From NCBI RefSeq assembly GCF_018390735.1, contig NZ_JAHBCL010000018.1, positions 32,922-96,921 of the forward strand: 64,000 nucleotides of DNA, in the 5' to 3' direction. A program made the position numbers and the translations under genes. This DNA is from Fusibacter paucivorans. Its GTDB lineage: Bacteria; Bacillota; Clostridia; Peptostreptococcales; Acidaminobacteraceae. Of this stretch, positions 1-8,531 are shown one piece after another. Position 1 is the stretch's first letter; each line of letters opens with the position of its first letter. The notes under the pieces were generated by a model that did no database searches, was not told the DNA's origin, and saw nothing but the letters and a program-made list of their open reading frames with translations.

Positions 1-393
1 TACAGTAGAAATCAAGGAAGCGGCAAAATGATTGGCGCTGTGATAAGCGACAAAAGCATTGAGCGTTTCAATATCAATCAGCGGTGTATCACCATAGAGT
101 ACGAGAACATCACCACTGCCAAAATAGGATGCGGCCATTTTAACAGCATGACCTGTACCCAATTGTTCTGCCTGAACAACTTGCTTCACGTGCTTCTGAT
201 CAAGCAGCGGCATTAGCTGTTCACGTTCATGTCCAATGATGCAAACTGTCTCTTTGCTATTGAGTTGTTGTGCCAAATCAATGACGTGCTCAAGCATTGG
301 CGTTCCACATACGGTGTGCAGCACTTTATGCTTTTTTGACTTCATGCGCTTGCCATGGCCTGCCGCCAAGATGAGCGTTACCAATTCATTCAT
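1..393 (-). CDS. glmU: GlmU, N-acetylglucosamine-1-phosphate uridyltransferase (N-terminal part only)
   Basis: GlmU makes UDP-GlcNAc for peptidoglycan in the cytoplasm; its N-terminal domain is the uridyltransferase. Only the first 131 residues lie in the window, and the gene runs off the left edge. The nucleotide-binding signature LAAGHGKRM is at residues 9-17, followed by KVLH, QLGTGHA at 77-83 and GDTP at 101-104, where the aspartate is a metal ligand in the family. The ATG at 393 follows AAGGAG. The C-terminal acetyltransferase beta-helix is outside the window. It lies downstream of spoVG on the same strand but has its own likely promoter. The family assignment is secure; only completeness is unknown. 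Confidence 0.95.
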   Translation of the reverse strand, partial: MNELVTLILAAGHGKRMKSKKHKVLHTVCGTPMLEHVIDLAQQLNSKETVCIIGHEREQLMPLLDQKHVKQVVQAEQLGTGHAVKMAASYFGSGDVLVLYGDTPLIDIETLNAFVAYHSANHFAASLISTV

Positions 394-427
394 CCGCTTC
401 TCCTTATCATTTGTTTTACCACCGACG

Positions 428-455
428 ATTATATCACTTTTCACAAAAAAAACAA
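428..455 (-). promoter_or_regulatory. Likely sigma-A promoter of glmU
   Basis: On the minus strand a perfect TATAAT (428-433) is preceded by TTGTTT (450-455) with a 16-bp spacer, about 35 bp upstream of the glmU start. The -35 is weak, so this rests mainly on the -10. Confidence 0.45.
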
Positions 456-570
456 ACCAAATTTGATGTTTTTGACTGGTATATTGTATAAAATATTCAT
501 TGCAAAACAATTATTCGTGATCTCATTATCATTTGCTGATCATCTCATTTGCGTTGCATTTCATTCATTG

Positions 571-600
571 AAAAAGGCTGTTCTCAAAAAGAGATCAGCC
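571..600 (-). terminator. Rho-independent terminator after spoVG
   Basis: Read on the minus strand, GGCTGATCTC and GAGAACAGCC form a stem with a T-rich loop, followed by TTTTT. It lies about 70 bp past the spoVG stop and separates spoVG from glmU. Confidence 0.75.
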
Positions 601-666
601 CCAGGATTAATTACCCTTGATACCATTGTTTCACGCCTTATCGTCAACGGCAGAAACTGCGTTCAC

Positions 667-957
667 TTAACCTTCGAAGTATTCGTCTTCATCAACACCG
701 GACGCCTTTGCCTTTTCGTACTCAGCAAAGATAATATCCTGAATCATCGTTCTCGTCTCTTGATTAATTGGATGTGCGATGTCCCGATAGTCTGATTCCC
801 CAACCTTCCGACTCGGCATGGCGACAAATAATCCGTTTTGACCTTCGATTACCTTTATATCGTGTACCACAAAGGCATCATCAAACGTCAAAGAAACAAC
901 GGCTTTCATTTTCCCCTCTTCCCTCAGCTTGCGAATTCTTACATCCGTAATATTCAT
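667..957 (-). CDS. spoVG: SpoVG, septation/regulatory RNA- and DNA-binding protein
   Basis: SpoVG is a small (here 96-97 residue) protein of Firmicutes that affects septation and asymmetric division and binds nucleic acids. The N-terminus [10 protein letters not shown], the central [12 protein letters not shown] and the segment FVAMPSRK, then DIAHPIN, are the hallmarks of the family. Two adjacent ATG codons (960 and 957) follow a run of six G. The second start is chosen because it gives the usual family N-terminus and 8-nt spacing, but 960 is equally possible. The position between purR and glmU matches Bacillus gene order. A sigma-H type promoter lies just upstream. Confidence 0.95.
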   Translation of the reverse strand: MNITDVRIRKLREEGKMKAVVSLTFDDAFVVHDIKVIEGQNGLFVAMPSRKVGESDYRDIAHPINQETRTMIQDIIFAEYEKAKASGVDEDEYFEG

Positions 958-995
958 CATGATTTCCCCCCTACTTATGCTGTGTATTATTTAAT

Positions 996-1022
996 ATTCG
1001 CTGTTTCTATTAAAAATCCTTC
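996..1022 (-). promoter_or_regulatory. Sigma-H type promoter of spoVG
   Basis: On the minus strand the -35 GAAGGATTT (1014-1022) and -10 AGCGAAT (996-1002) are separated by 11 bp. This fits the Bacillus sigma-H consensus RnAGGAwWW-N11/12-RnnGAAT without a mismatch. It lies about 40 bp upstream of spoVG, the classic sigma-H target. No sigA-like hexamer pair of similar quality was seen here. Confidence 0.7.
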
Positions 1023-1057
1023 TTTTTTCCCAAATTATTTTAAGAATTTTCAGCTTA

Positions 1058-1879
1058 TTACAGATTTTCGTAATTAGGATGGACAATGATCTCCCCTTGA
1101 TCGTCAATGTCCTCATATTTTATCAACGACAGATACGCGTCCACAAGCTTTTTCGACGGCGTTACCGTCTCCAGCAGTACGCAGACGCCGGCAACGCGGC
1201 AATCAAGTTCCTTGACGAGCTGCATCATCCCCTTGGCTGTACCCCCAGCCTTCATGAAGTCGTCAACAATCAGTACGTTGGAATCCTTTTTAATCGCGTT
1301 TTTAGAAATATACATTGTCGATAAATTGCCTGTGGAACCTGAAATATAGTTAATGCTTATTTTGGATCCCTCTGTGACTTTGTTCTCGTGTCTAACGATA
1401 ACAAGCGGCACATTCAGTCCTCTCGCCGTCATCATGGCAATGGGAATCCCCTTCGTCTCTACCGTCAAGACATAATCGATGTAATTATGGTCATCGGAAA
1501 ACTTTTCTGCAAAAATATCGCCGATGCCTTTTGTATAAGCAGGATTATACAATATATCCGCCATGTACAGATAATTTCCCGGCATAATGCGTTCAGGCTT
1601 TTTTATGTCATTGCATATCTGCTCAATTAAATTGATTTTGTCCTCTTTTCCCATCATTGGGACAAACTTGGCGCCCCCTGCAGCGCCTGCAATCGTAACA
1701 ACCTTCCCTAGAGAAAGTTCCTCCATAATTTTCTTCACAATAACAAGGTCTTCACTAATAGTCGATTTTGCTGAATTGAACATATTCGTGAAGTAGTTTA
1801 ATGTAAAGACCTTGTTTGGTGAATCACATAGAATTTTGACGATTGCCCCAATTCGTTCGTTCCGTTTTAATTTGCTCAC
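1058..1879 (-). CDS. purR: PurR, purine operon repressor
   Basis: PurR is the PRPP-responsive repressor of purine synthesis genes in Firmicutes. It pairs an N-terminal winged helix (about residues 1-75) with a phosphoribosyltransferase-fold domain. The PRPP loop is visible as VLIVDDFMKAGGT near residue 200, and EITDYV-like strands precede it. The start chosen is GTG at 1879, 9 nt after GGAG. It gives 273 residues, close to the family length, and begins SKLKRNERIG. A longer TTG start at 1945 would add 22 residues unlike the family. It is divergent from murC. Its own operator could not be identified with confidence. Confidence 0.93.
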   Translation of the reverse strand: MSKLKRNERIGAIVKILCDSPNKVFTLNYFTNMFNSAKSTISEDLVIVKKIMEELSLGKVVTIAGAAGGAKFVPMMGKEDKINLIEQICNDIKKPERIMPGNYLYMADILYNPAYTKGIGDIFAEKFSDDHNYIDYVLTVETKGIPIAMMTARGLNVPLVIVRHENKVTEGSKISINYISGSTGNLSTMYISKNAIKKDSNVLIVDDFMKAGGTAKGMMQLVKELDCRVAGVCVLLETVTPSKKLVDAYLSLIKYEDIDDQGEIIVHPNYENL

Positions 1880-1985
1880 GTTATCACTCTCCGAATATTT
1901 ATTGTGTATAATTATAATTTTATTCGTTTTTAGCCAATTCTTCAATACCTTTTCATTTTTTTATTTCATGTTTTTTAAAATATGG

Positions 1986-1991
1986 TATAAT
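1986..1991 (+). promoter_or_regulatory. Probable -10 element of murC
   Basis: A perfect TATAAT lies 32 bp upstream of the murC ATG. The best -35 at 17-bp spacing is only ATTTCA. The 145-bp divergent purR/murC gap holds no other good hexamer pair on this strand. Confidence 0.4.
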
Positions 1992-2023
1992 CATTATGAC
2001 TTTTAGAGAACCGAGGTAATCCT

Positions 2024-3409
2024 ATGATTGATATAAACGCCATCACAAATGTGCACTTTATTGGCATTGGTGGTGTCAGCAACAGTGCCATTGCTGAGAT
2101 TTTAAATCACAATGGCTACCATGTCAGCGGGTCTGATCTCAATACTTCAACATTAACGAAAAGACTTGCTGACAAAGGCATCGTCATTTATCGCGGACAT
2201 GCCGAAGAAAATGTGCAGGGCGCAGAGCTCGTCGTCTATACAGCCGCTGTAAGCGATGACAATCCGGAACTTCAATATGCAATGACCAATAATATTCCAT
2301 GTCTTAGCCGCGCCGAAATGCTCGGTCAGCTCATGCTTGGCTATGAAAAAACCATTGCCATCTCAGGAACCCATGGCAAGACGACGACGACTTCCATGCT
2401 TACACGCATTTTTAACGATCCCACTTATGATCCGACATCTTTGATTGGCGGTGACTTCGCCGACATTGGCAGTAATGTTCGAATCGGAAAAGGTGAGATT
2501 TTTATCACAGAAGCTTGTGAATATAAGGAAAGCTTTTTATCATTTTACCCCTCTATTGGTATTGTTCTAAATGTCGATGAAGATCATTTAGATTATTACC
2601 GAGATCTCGACCATATCGCAAGTGCCTTTGTGAAATTCGCAGGTAATATCCGCGAAGACGGGCTTTTAGTCATTAACGGTGACGACTTCAATGCACGAAA
2701 GGTACGGGCGGCTTATACAGGCAAATGTCTTACCTACGGCATCACTTTGGCATGTGATTTCACGGCAAAGAATATCATTTACAATAACTATGGCTATCCA
2801 ACTTTTGACATTTACAATGGGGATACTTTTATCACCAAGATAAGTCTATCCATTCCGGGACAACACAATATCTATAATGCACTGGCGGCTTTTACTGCCG
2901 CCACACAGCTAACATCAGATATTGAAGCCATCGTCACAAGACTCGCTTCTTTCCGAAACGCCAATCGCCGGTTTGAACACATTGGTGAAGCGGAAGGCGT
3001 TTTGCTGGTAGATGATTATGCGCACCATCCAATGGAGATTAAAGCAACCCTTGATGCCGCCGCCAGAATGGCTAGTGTCAAACGCATTCGCGTTGCCTTT
3101 CAGCCACATACGTATTCACGAACCAAAGAATTGCTGCACGCCTTTTCTGGCGCCTTCACAAATGCCGACGAAGTCATCGTGACAGATATCTACGCTGCAC
3201 GTGAGAAAGATCCCGGTGATATTCATGCAAGAGATCTTGTGAAAGCACTTCAGGCAGAGGGTGTTAACGCACTTTACCTCGAAACTTTCGAAGCCATTGA
3301 AGCTCATTTTTTAAAAACTGCTGTAGCCGGCGATCTTATTATGTCCGTTGGCGCCGGTGATATTTATAAGGTCACACACACTTTAGCGCATCAATGGGGC
3401 GCTTCATAA
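2024..3409 (+). CDS. murC: MurC, UDP-N-acetylmuramate--L-alanine ligase
   Basis: MurC adds L-alanine to UDP-MurNAc in the cytoplasm using ATP, the first step of the peptide stem. The 461-residue length is normal. The N-terminal Rossmann domain shows VHFIGIGGVSNSAIA, the central Mur ligase ATP loop is GTHGKTTTT (115-123), and NVDEDHLDYY and the C-terminal DDYAHHP are standard MurC motifs. The RBS is GAGG 7 nt before ATG. It stands alone, divergent from purR and followed by a strong terminator. In this phylum murC is often downstream of purR or alone, so the context is ordinary. Confidence 0.97.
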   Translation: MIDINAITNVHFIGIGGVSNSAIAEILNHNGYHVSGSDLNTSTLTKRLADKGIVIYRGHAEENVQGAELVVYTAAVSDDNPELQYAMTNNIPCLSRAEMLGQLMLGYEKTIAISGTHGKTTTTSMLTRIFNDPTYDPTSLIGGDFADIGSNVRIGKGEIFITEACEYKESFLSFYPSIGIVLNVDEDHLDYYRDLDHIASAFVKFAGNIREDGLLVINGDDFNARKVRAAYTGKCLTYGITLACDFTAKNIIYNNYGYPTFDIYNGDTFITKISLSIPGQHNIYNALAAFTAATQLTSDIEAIVTRLASFRNANRRFEHIGEAEGVLLVDDYAHHPMEIKATLDAAARMASVKRIRVAFQPHTYSRTKELLHAFSGAFTNADEVIVTDIYAAREKDPGDIHARDLVKALQAEGVNALYLETFEAIEAHFLKTAVAGDLIMSVGAGDIYKVTHTLAHQWGAS

Positions 3410-3454
3410 GCAGGCAAGTCTTTAACAACAGCACACACAAGCACACCTAACAAC

Positions 3455-3505
3455 AAAAGCTTATGTTTCATGGGTTAACACCCATCAAACATAAGCTTTT
3501 TATAT
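3455..3505. terminator. Bidirectional terminator between murC and the LCP gene
   Basis: Long hairpin with arms AAAAGCTTATGTTT and AAACATAAGCTTTT plus inner arms ATGGGT/ACCCAT and a 4-nt loop. T-rich flanks occur on both sides, so it can end both convergent transcripts. Confidence 0.85.
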
Positions 3506-3552
3506 GACTGTGATCAATTGTTTTCGCTTTTTTCTGCTATTGCAGGCGCGGA

Positions 3553-4578
3553 TTACTGCGGTGTCTGTTCTGAACTGTTCCCCGCCGTATCAGTTCCTTC
3601 GCCATTATTCGCATCTACGCCGTACAGACCGTACATCAGCGTTTCAAGTTCAGCCGGATCATGAATCCAATAACTCAGACCATTCATCATCTTATCCGTC
3701 CCCGCGACAGTGTGGAATATAATATCGTCACCTTCCATGCTCGCAGCCTGAATCGCATACCCAAGCGCCGTTTCCAGCGTCATATCGGTTTTAATGTATT
3801 TCATCGCCGTATTGATGACCGTTGGCAGTTTTGAAGACAGCGCCTTCTTCAGCATCGACTTAACAAATGTTTGCTGTCTTGAAACGCGCTGAATGTCCCC
3901 TTCTGAATGTGAGCCATCGTTATTTTTCCGCCAGCGCAAATATTTGACTGTTTCTGCACCGCTCAAGTGATGACTGCCCTTTGCAAAATGAATATGCAAC
4001 GGCGGATTATCCCATTCGTCATCATAGTCCATATCAAAAGGAACATTGACATCATAGCCGCCGAGCACATCGACAATTGCCGCAACCGCTTTAAAGTCTA
4101 TGCGTACATAATAATCAACCGGGACGCCGAAAAACGCTGCCAGGTAGTTCTTCATCCCTGTACTGCCGCCAACTTCTTTCATCCCATATACGGCATTAAT
4201 CTTTTTCTGTGTTGGATCATTAAAGCCTTCAATTGGATAATAGGTATCTCTCGGAACTGAAATAACATCCATTGCTGCTGTATCAGGATCAAAACTGATG
4301 AGCATCATGGTATCCGCTAACCCGTCGTTGAGACCAAATGCGATGATGTTAATTCTATTTGAAGCATCTGCTAATTTTTCGAGTTCCGTGCGATTATCCA
4401 CTTCGACAGGTTCCTCCGGCTCTGTTGACACAGGCACTTCCGTTGATACCGGCTTGTCAATAGATGCCGTTTGAATAAGCTCATTTTCATAATATTTGTC
4501 CAGTGCAAAATATGCACCTGTAAACATTGCCGTGAACGCGACAAATGCCAAAATAAAAATTCTCAGGTATACTCTCAA
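3553..4578 (-). CDS. LytR-CpsA-Psr (LCP) family cell-wall glycopolymer ligase
   Basis: LCP proteins transfer wall teichoic acid or capsule-type polymers from lipid carriers to peptidoglycan on the outer face of the membrane. One N-terminal membrane segment (VYLRIFILAFVAFTAMF) is followed by a Glu/Val-rich linker. The LCP domain then shows DTMMLISFDP, VISVPRDTYY, KINAVYG and GAETVKYLRWR...GDIQRVSRQQ, which contain the conserved Arg/Asp residues for polyprenyl-phosphate binding. The start is TTG at 4578, 8 nt after AGGAG; an upstream in-frame codon at 4623 has no RBS. The 341-residue length is typical. The polymer it handles cannot be told from sequence. Confidence 0.9.
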   Translation of the reverse strand: MRVYLRIFILAFVAFTAMFTGAYFALDKYYENELIQTASIDKPVSTEVPVSTEPEEPVEVDNRTELEKLADASNRINIIAFGLNDGLADTMMLISFDPDTAAMDVISVPRDTYYPIEGFNDPTQKKINAVYGMKEVGGSTGMKNYLAAFFGVPVDYYVRIDFKAVAAIVDVLGGYDVNVPFDMDYDDEWDNPPLHIHFAKGSHHLSGAETVKYLRWRKNNDGSHSEGDIQRVSRQQTFVKSMLKKALSSKLPTVINTAMKYIKTDMTLETALGYAIQAASMEGDDIIFHTVAGTDKMMNGLSYWIHDPAELETLMYGLYGVDANNGEGTDTAGNSSEQTPQ

Positions 4579-4691
4579 AGGTATTTCTCCTCTTCGTTTC
4601 AATAATTGCCTACATTCTATCACAAATTCTTTACAAGAAATTATTCGTTTTGGTTACAATTCTATTACAGGATACCATCTGTAGCCACTGT

Positions 4692-5015
4692 TCAATGTAA
4701 TAGACTTTCTAAAAAAAAGCCGAATGCCATCAACCAGACAGCAATGCCAATCGGACCAATTGCATCGCTGAGAGAATCTTTGGCATCGTCCTCACGATAA
4801 CGTCTCTGTGTAAAAAAATCAAACCGCTTTCCAGGTGAGCCAACCATATAGTAAATGGCAACCAACATCATCATGACTGCTGCAATCAGCGTTAACACAT
4901 ACGCTCCTGATAAAAATCCCCATCCAAAGATGAGGCCAATCACACCGCCAAGCGCTAAAGCACCTGCTGTTAATGCAGCCGTTATCTTCAACCATCTCAA
5001 CATCGATTCTTTCAT
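4692..5015 (-). CDS. Small membrane protein of unknown function
   Basis: I do not recognise this 107-residue protein. It has three predicted hydrophobic segments (about 8-30, 34-60 and 86-106) and a charged, Arg/Asp-rich loop FDFFTQRRYREDDAKDS between the second and third. The AGGAGG ribosome site overlaps the lspA stop codon region, so translation is probably coupled to lspA. ATG at 5015 is chosen; GTG at 5018 lies too close to the RBS. A membrane or envelope role is inferred only from the operon with lspA and a cardiolipin synthase. Confidence 0.6.
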   Translation of the reverse strand: MKESMLRWLKITAALTAGALALGGVIGLIFGWGFLSGAYVLTLIAAVMMMLVAIYYMVGSPGKRFDFFTQRRYREDDAKDSLSDAIGPIGIAVWLMAFGFFLESLLH

Positions 5016-5023
5016 CACGCCTC

Positions 5024-5476
5024 CTAAAGATTATAATCTAAAAACAGCGTTGCAATGGCGAGCAGGATAACGCCACTGACAATGGCAACATCTGCTACAT
5101 TAAAAATCGGAAAGTTTATAAATTTAAATTCGAAAAAATCAACCACATAATTAAAGCGTACGCGATCAATGAAATTACCAATGGCGCCTGCCATAATCAA
5201 GCTATAAGAAAGCTGTACAATAAAGTGCTCGTGATTCTTAACCGCTCTGATAAACAGCCCAAAAATGGCCCCTAAAATAATAAAGGTAATTAGAATGAGC
5301 ACCAACTGTTTGCCGCTTAATATGCTGAAAGCAGCCCCTGTATTCTCAATGTATCTCAGTCCCAGTATACCGGGTATCAATGTTCTAATCGGCTGTCCCA
5401 TTAGATTGTCAATCGCCCACGCTTTCATCCATTGATCTAGGACAATCAATACGCAGGTTAATGCAAAATATAACAA
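5024..5476 (-). CDS. lspA: LspA, lipoprotein signal peptidase II
   Basis: LspA is the membrane aspartic protease that removes signal peptides from diacylated prolipoproteins. The 150-residue protein has four membrane spans and the two catalytic regions: GNFIDRVRFNYVVDF with Asp113, and FNVADVAI with Asp129. NTGAAFS near residue 45 is also conserved. The start is TTG at 5476 after GGAGG, which overlaps the end of the upstream cardiolipin synthase gene. Substrates in this window include the FMN-binding lipoprotein and ApbE, both of which have lipoboxes. Confidence 0.96.
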   Translation of the reverse strand: MLYFALTCVLIVLDQWMKAWAIDNLMGQPIRTLIPGILGLRYIENTGAAFSILSGKQLVLILITFIILGAIFGLFIRAVKNHEHFIVQLSYSLIMAGAIGNFIDRVRFNYVVDFFEFKFINFPIFNVADVAIVSGVILLAIATLFLDYNL

Positions 5477-5484
5477 GCTACCTC

Positions 5485-7038
5485 CTATTGCAGCGGCGAA
5501 ACAAGTCTCCCCAATGCCTCTAAAAATCGTTCTCTAAACGGACGCTTTTCAAAAGATTCGAGGATGAATTCACGACAATCCTCTAAATCTCGGATAAAAT
5601 CTTCTTCCAAGCGTATAATGACCTCTTCATCGTAGATAAAAGCGTTGATTTCAAAATTAATCTCCATTGAACGTATGTCAAGATTAGCCGTCCCAACCGT
5701 TGCGGACAATCGATCGACAATCATAATTTTCGAATGAATAAAACCATTATTGTATCGGTAAATTTTCACGCCGGCCTTGAGCAGCGGTTCAATATTCGCA
5801 CGAGAAGCCCAATAGACAAAAAAATGATCCGGCTGAGACGGAATGATTATTCGGACGTCTACACCACTGAGCGCCGCCGTCTTAAGTCCCATCATCAAAC
5901 TGTCTTCAGGTACGAGATAAGGCGTCGTAATCCAAATCTTGTCGTTGGCACTGGCAATCATTTTGTAATAGGCCTGCAAAATCGACTGCCATTCTGAGTC
6001 AGGACCAGAAGCCGCAATTTGGAGCATCGAAATGCGCTGTACATGATGCTGCGGATAATAAGTCGCCCCCGTCAGCATTTGATTGGAAACAAAGTTCCAG
6101 TCATTTAAAAAAATCGTTTGTATCGCATAAACACCTTCCCCCTTGATTTCAAGATGCGTGTCACGCCAGAATTTAAATTTATCAGACATCCCTAAATATT
6201 CATCGCCAATGTTTAACCCGCCAACAAACCCGACTTTCCCGTCAATAACGGCAATCTTACGGTGATTGCGATAATTAAGATCTCTTGAAAGCAGTGGGAA
6301 TGCCACCGGAAAAAACGCGAACACTTCAACGCCGGCGCGTTTAAGGCTGTCCAAATAATACGGCGTCAGCTTCCATGATCCGACGGCATCATAAATCAGC
6401 CTGACCTTAACACCCTCGTTGGATTTGGCTATGAGCAAACGTCTAATCTCATTGCCAATTTGATCGTTTTTAATGATAAAGTACTCTATATGAATATGAT
6501 GCTCGGCCCGTTCGATCGCTTCAATCAGTTGGTTGAACTTCGCAATACCGTTGGTCAGCACCTTTACTTCATTACGTATCGCAAACGGCGCATGGGCATT
6601 TTGCAACAGCAAATGCACCAGTCGTTTATTATATGGATTGGTTGCATGCGGCAATTCAATAATATCCAGCAAGCTTCTCTGAATTTCAGCTGCTTTCAAC
6701 ATTTGTTCCGAATCTCTTAAGTGCTTTGCTTCTGAACGATATTTTTTACGGTAGCTCCTACCGAACAAAACGTAAAGGACAAATCCCAGCAGCGGCAAAA
6801 GCGTAAGCACCAGCAACCATGCCACTGTTCTGGACGGATTGCTGTTTTCTAGGAAGATCACCAGTCCAATCCAGACAATATTGATGCGAAAAAGCGTATC
6901 CAATACCTTAGGAACCCATTCGAGCCATGGATAAAATTGGACATAATAAAGCAACGCCTCGTAGCTCACAAACACGAGCCCCGCAGCAATTAAAACCAAC
7001 AGTATCAGTGCTATGGCGCGCTTAATCTGTCTTTCCAC
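5485..7038 (-). CDS. cls: Cardiolipin synthase (phospholipase D family)
   Basis: Cardiolipin synthase condenses two phosphatidylglycerols into cardiolipin at the membrane. The 517-residue protein has two to three N-terminal membrane segments (about 8-28, 47-62, 70-92) and two HKD motifs: HRKIAVIDG followed by GFVGGLNIGDEY in the first half, and HSKIMIVD followed by GTANLDIRS in the second. Both catalytic His/Lys/Asp sets are intact. The start is GTG at 7038, 6 nt after GAGG. It lies between trmB and lspA in a tight co-directional run. Confidence 0.95.
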   Translation of the reverse strand: MERQIKRAIALILLVLIAAGLVFVSYEALLYYVQFYPWLEWVPKVLDTLFRINIVWIGLVIFLENSNPSRTVAWLLVLTLLPLLGFVLYVLFGRSYRKKYRSEAKHLRDSEQMLKAAEIQRSLLDIIELPHATNPYNKRLVHLLLQNAHAPFAIRNEVKVLTNGIAKFNQLIEAIERAEHHIHIEYFIIKNDQIGNEIRRLLIAKSNEGVKVRLIYDAVGSWKLTPYYLDSLKRAGVEVFAFFPVAFPLLSRDLNYRNHRKIAVIDGKVGFVGGLNIGDEYLGMSDKFKFWRDTHLEIKGEGVYAIQTIFLNDWNFVSNQMLTGATYYPQHHVQRISMLQIAASGPDSEWQSILQAYYKMIASANDKIWITTPYLVPEDSLMMGLKTAALSGVDVRIIIPSQPDHFFVYWASRANIEPLLKAGVKIYRYNNGFIHSKIMIVDRLSATVGTANLDIRSMEINFEINAFIYDEEVIIRLEEDFIRDLEDCREFILESFEKRPFRERFLEALGRLVSPLQ

Positions 7039-7053
7039 GGAACACCTCTATTA

Positions 7054-7695
7054 TTAAAGTCTAAATTGTGCTTCGACGCGATAAATCGGCATCCCCATTT
7101 CAGAAAACTTTTGTTCATATTCCGTCATAACATTCCACGGAATGGGGTTGCTGTGCAAATCTAGCGAAATCGCACGCATCTTCATATCACAATCTGCAAA
7201 TTCATTAAGTGAAAATTCAAAGAGCAGCTGATTATCTGTCTTAAGATAAATCCAGCCATCGGGTTTTAGTACCTCATGGTATTTCATCAAGAAGTCCCGA
7301 TAAGTCAGCCGCCTTTTATAGTGCCTCTTTTTAGGCCACGGATCACTGAAATTCAAATAAATGCGCGTCAGCTCATCAGGTGCAAACACTTGGTCTAAAA
7401 ACGCCAAATCCAGCTTAATTAACCTCAAGTTCGGTACATTTGCTTTTGCTGCTTTCTCTGCCGCCTTCAACATGACTTCTGTAATGACATCCACCATGAT
7501 GAAATTAACGTCTGGATGGCGCTTAGCCATCTCAATGATAAAACTTCCCTTGCCGCCACCAAATTCCGCATAGATCGGCGCATCATTGCCAAATACTTGC
7601 TGCCATGCACCACGATGCATCATTGGCGCATCAATATAAACTGTATCAAACGCCAGTAAGGCCTCCATAGCCCCCGGCTTCTTACGAACACGCAA
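7054..7695 (-). CDS. trmB: TrmB, tRNA (guanine-N7-)-methyltransferase
   Basis: TrmB methylates G46 of tRNA with S-adenosylmethionine. The 213-residue length is standard. Visible motifs are the SAM-binding EFGGGKGSFI, the MVDVITEV strand and NFSDPWPKKRHYKRRLT, where the Asp/Lys/Arg residues are catalytic in the family. The C-terminus TEYEQKF...GMPIYR is also typical. The SAM loop reads GGGKG where many homologues have GCGKG, a tolerated change. The start is ATG at 7695. It is the first gene of the trmB-cls-lspA run. Confidence 0.95.
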   Translation of the reverse strand: MRVRKKPGAMEALLAFDTVYIDAPMMHRGAWQQVFGNDAPIYAEFGGGKGSFIIEMAKRHPDVNFIMVDVITEVMLKAAEKAAKANVPNLRLIKLDLAFLDQVFAPDELTRIYLNFSDPWPKKRHYKRRLTYRDFLMKYHEVLKPDGWIYLKTDNQLLFEFSLNEFADCDMKMRAISLDLHSNPIPWNVMTEYEQKFSEMGMPIYRVEAQFRL

Positions 7696-7775
7696 TTTTT
7701 CACCTCTTGCTTAAAACTTCATTACTCATTATAACAAATCTTGCCCTTTTGAGCACACTTTCTATTCTCGTCGTA

Positions 7776-8405
7776 TCAATCCGTAAAAATTCTAGGATTT
7801 TCACTCCATTTCATCAAAACATCAAGTTGTGCTTTTGGCACAATTTCCCTTTCGACGGCAATCGGCAACAGCGTCTTATAATCTGAAAGTGTTTCAAATG
7901 GGATTGCTTTTGCCGCAAAAGCATCTGTCACTGCTGCAAAATTGTAGCTGAAAATCGCCAATACACCGAGTACGACGGCACCTTCATCCGTTAGCGCATT
8001 GCAGGCGGCAATTGAACTGCCTCCTGTAGATAGCAAATCCTCAATAAGAACCACTTTTTGACCTTTTTTAAAATCACCTTCAATTTGCTTGCCCTTGCCG
8101 TGGCCTTTTGCACCGCTTCTGACATAAACCATTGGCAGATCCAGAATATCAGCAACCCATGCGGCATGGGGAATACCAGCTGTCGCCGTTCCCGCAATCA
8201 CTTCTGCATCAGGGTAATTCGCTTTGATGCGATCAGCAAAACCCATTGCGATCATGTTCCGTACGGCAGGATGACTAATCGTCATTCGATTATCACAGTA
8301 CACAGGCGACTTAATCCCAGATACCCATGTGAATAAATTTGTTTCATCTACAATCGATACTGCTTTAATATCCAGCAGTGCCCCTGCAATTTTTTCTGCT
8401 AGCAT
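7776..8405 (-). CDS. pyrE: PyrE, orotate phosphoribosyltransferase
   Basis: PyrE joins orotate to PRPP to make OMP in pyrimidine synthesis. The 209-residue protein carries the PRPP loop VVLIEDLLSTGGSS (about residues 118-131), the orotate-binding SGIKSPVYCDNR, GTATAGIPHAAWVAD and the flexible-loop lysines in RSGAKGHGKGKQIEG. The RBS is AGGAGG 7 nt before ATG at 8405. A TATAAT lies at 8428-8433. It stands apart from other pyr genes in this window, and no attenuator or PyrR site was seen upstream. Confidence 0.96.
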   Translation of the reverse strand: MLAEKIAGALLDIKAVSIVDETNLFTWVSGIKSPVYCDNRMTISHPAVRNMIAMGFADRIKANYPDAEVIAGTATAGIPHAAWVADILDLPMVYVRSGAKGHGKGKQIEGDFKKGQKVVLIEDLLSTGGSSIAACNALTDEGAVVLGVLAIFSYNFAAVTDAFAAKAIPFETLSDYKTLLPIAVEREIVPKAQLDVLMKWSENPRIFTD

Positions 8406-8531
8406 ACATGCCTCCTACAATTGTTTTATTATACCATCAATATGCCCTCAAACATATGGAAAAGTCTTCAAGATCATACTCAGAATTATCTTCACAGTCT
8501 TGCCGACACGATCTTTTTCACACAATCATTC

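Noticed and set aside
1861..1945. Possible PurR-binding boxes (CGAA/TTCG half-sites) upstream of purR, and a longer TTG start at 1945
   Set aside because: The half-sites are 27 bp apart instead of the 16-17 bp known for PurBox pairs. The longer start has no family support, while GTG at 1879 has a good RBS.
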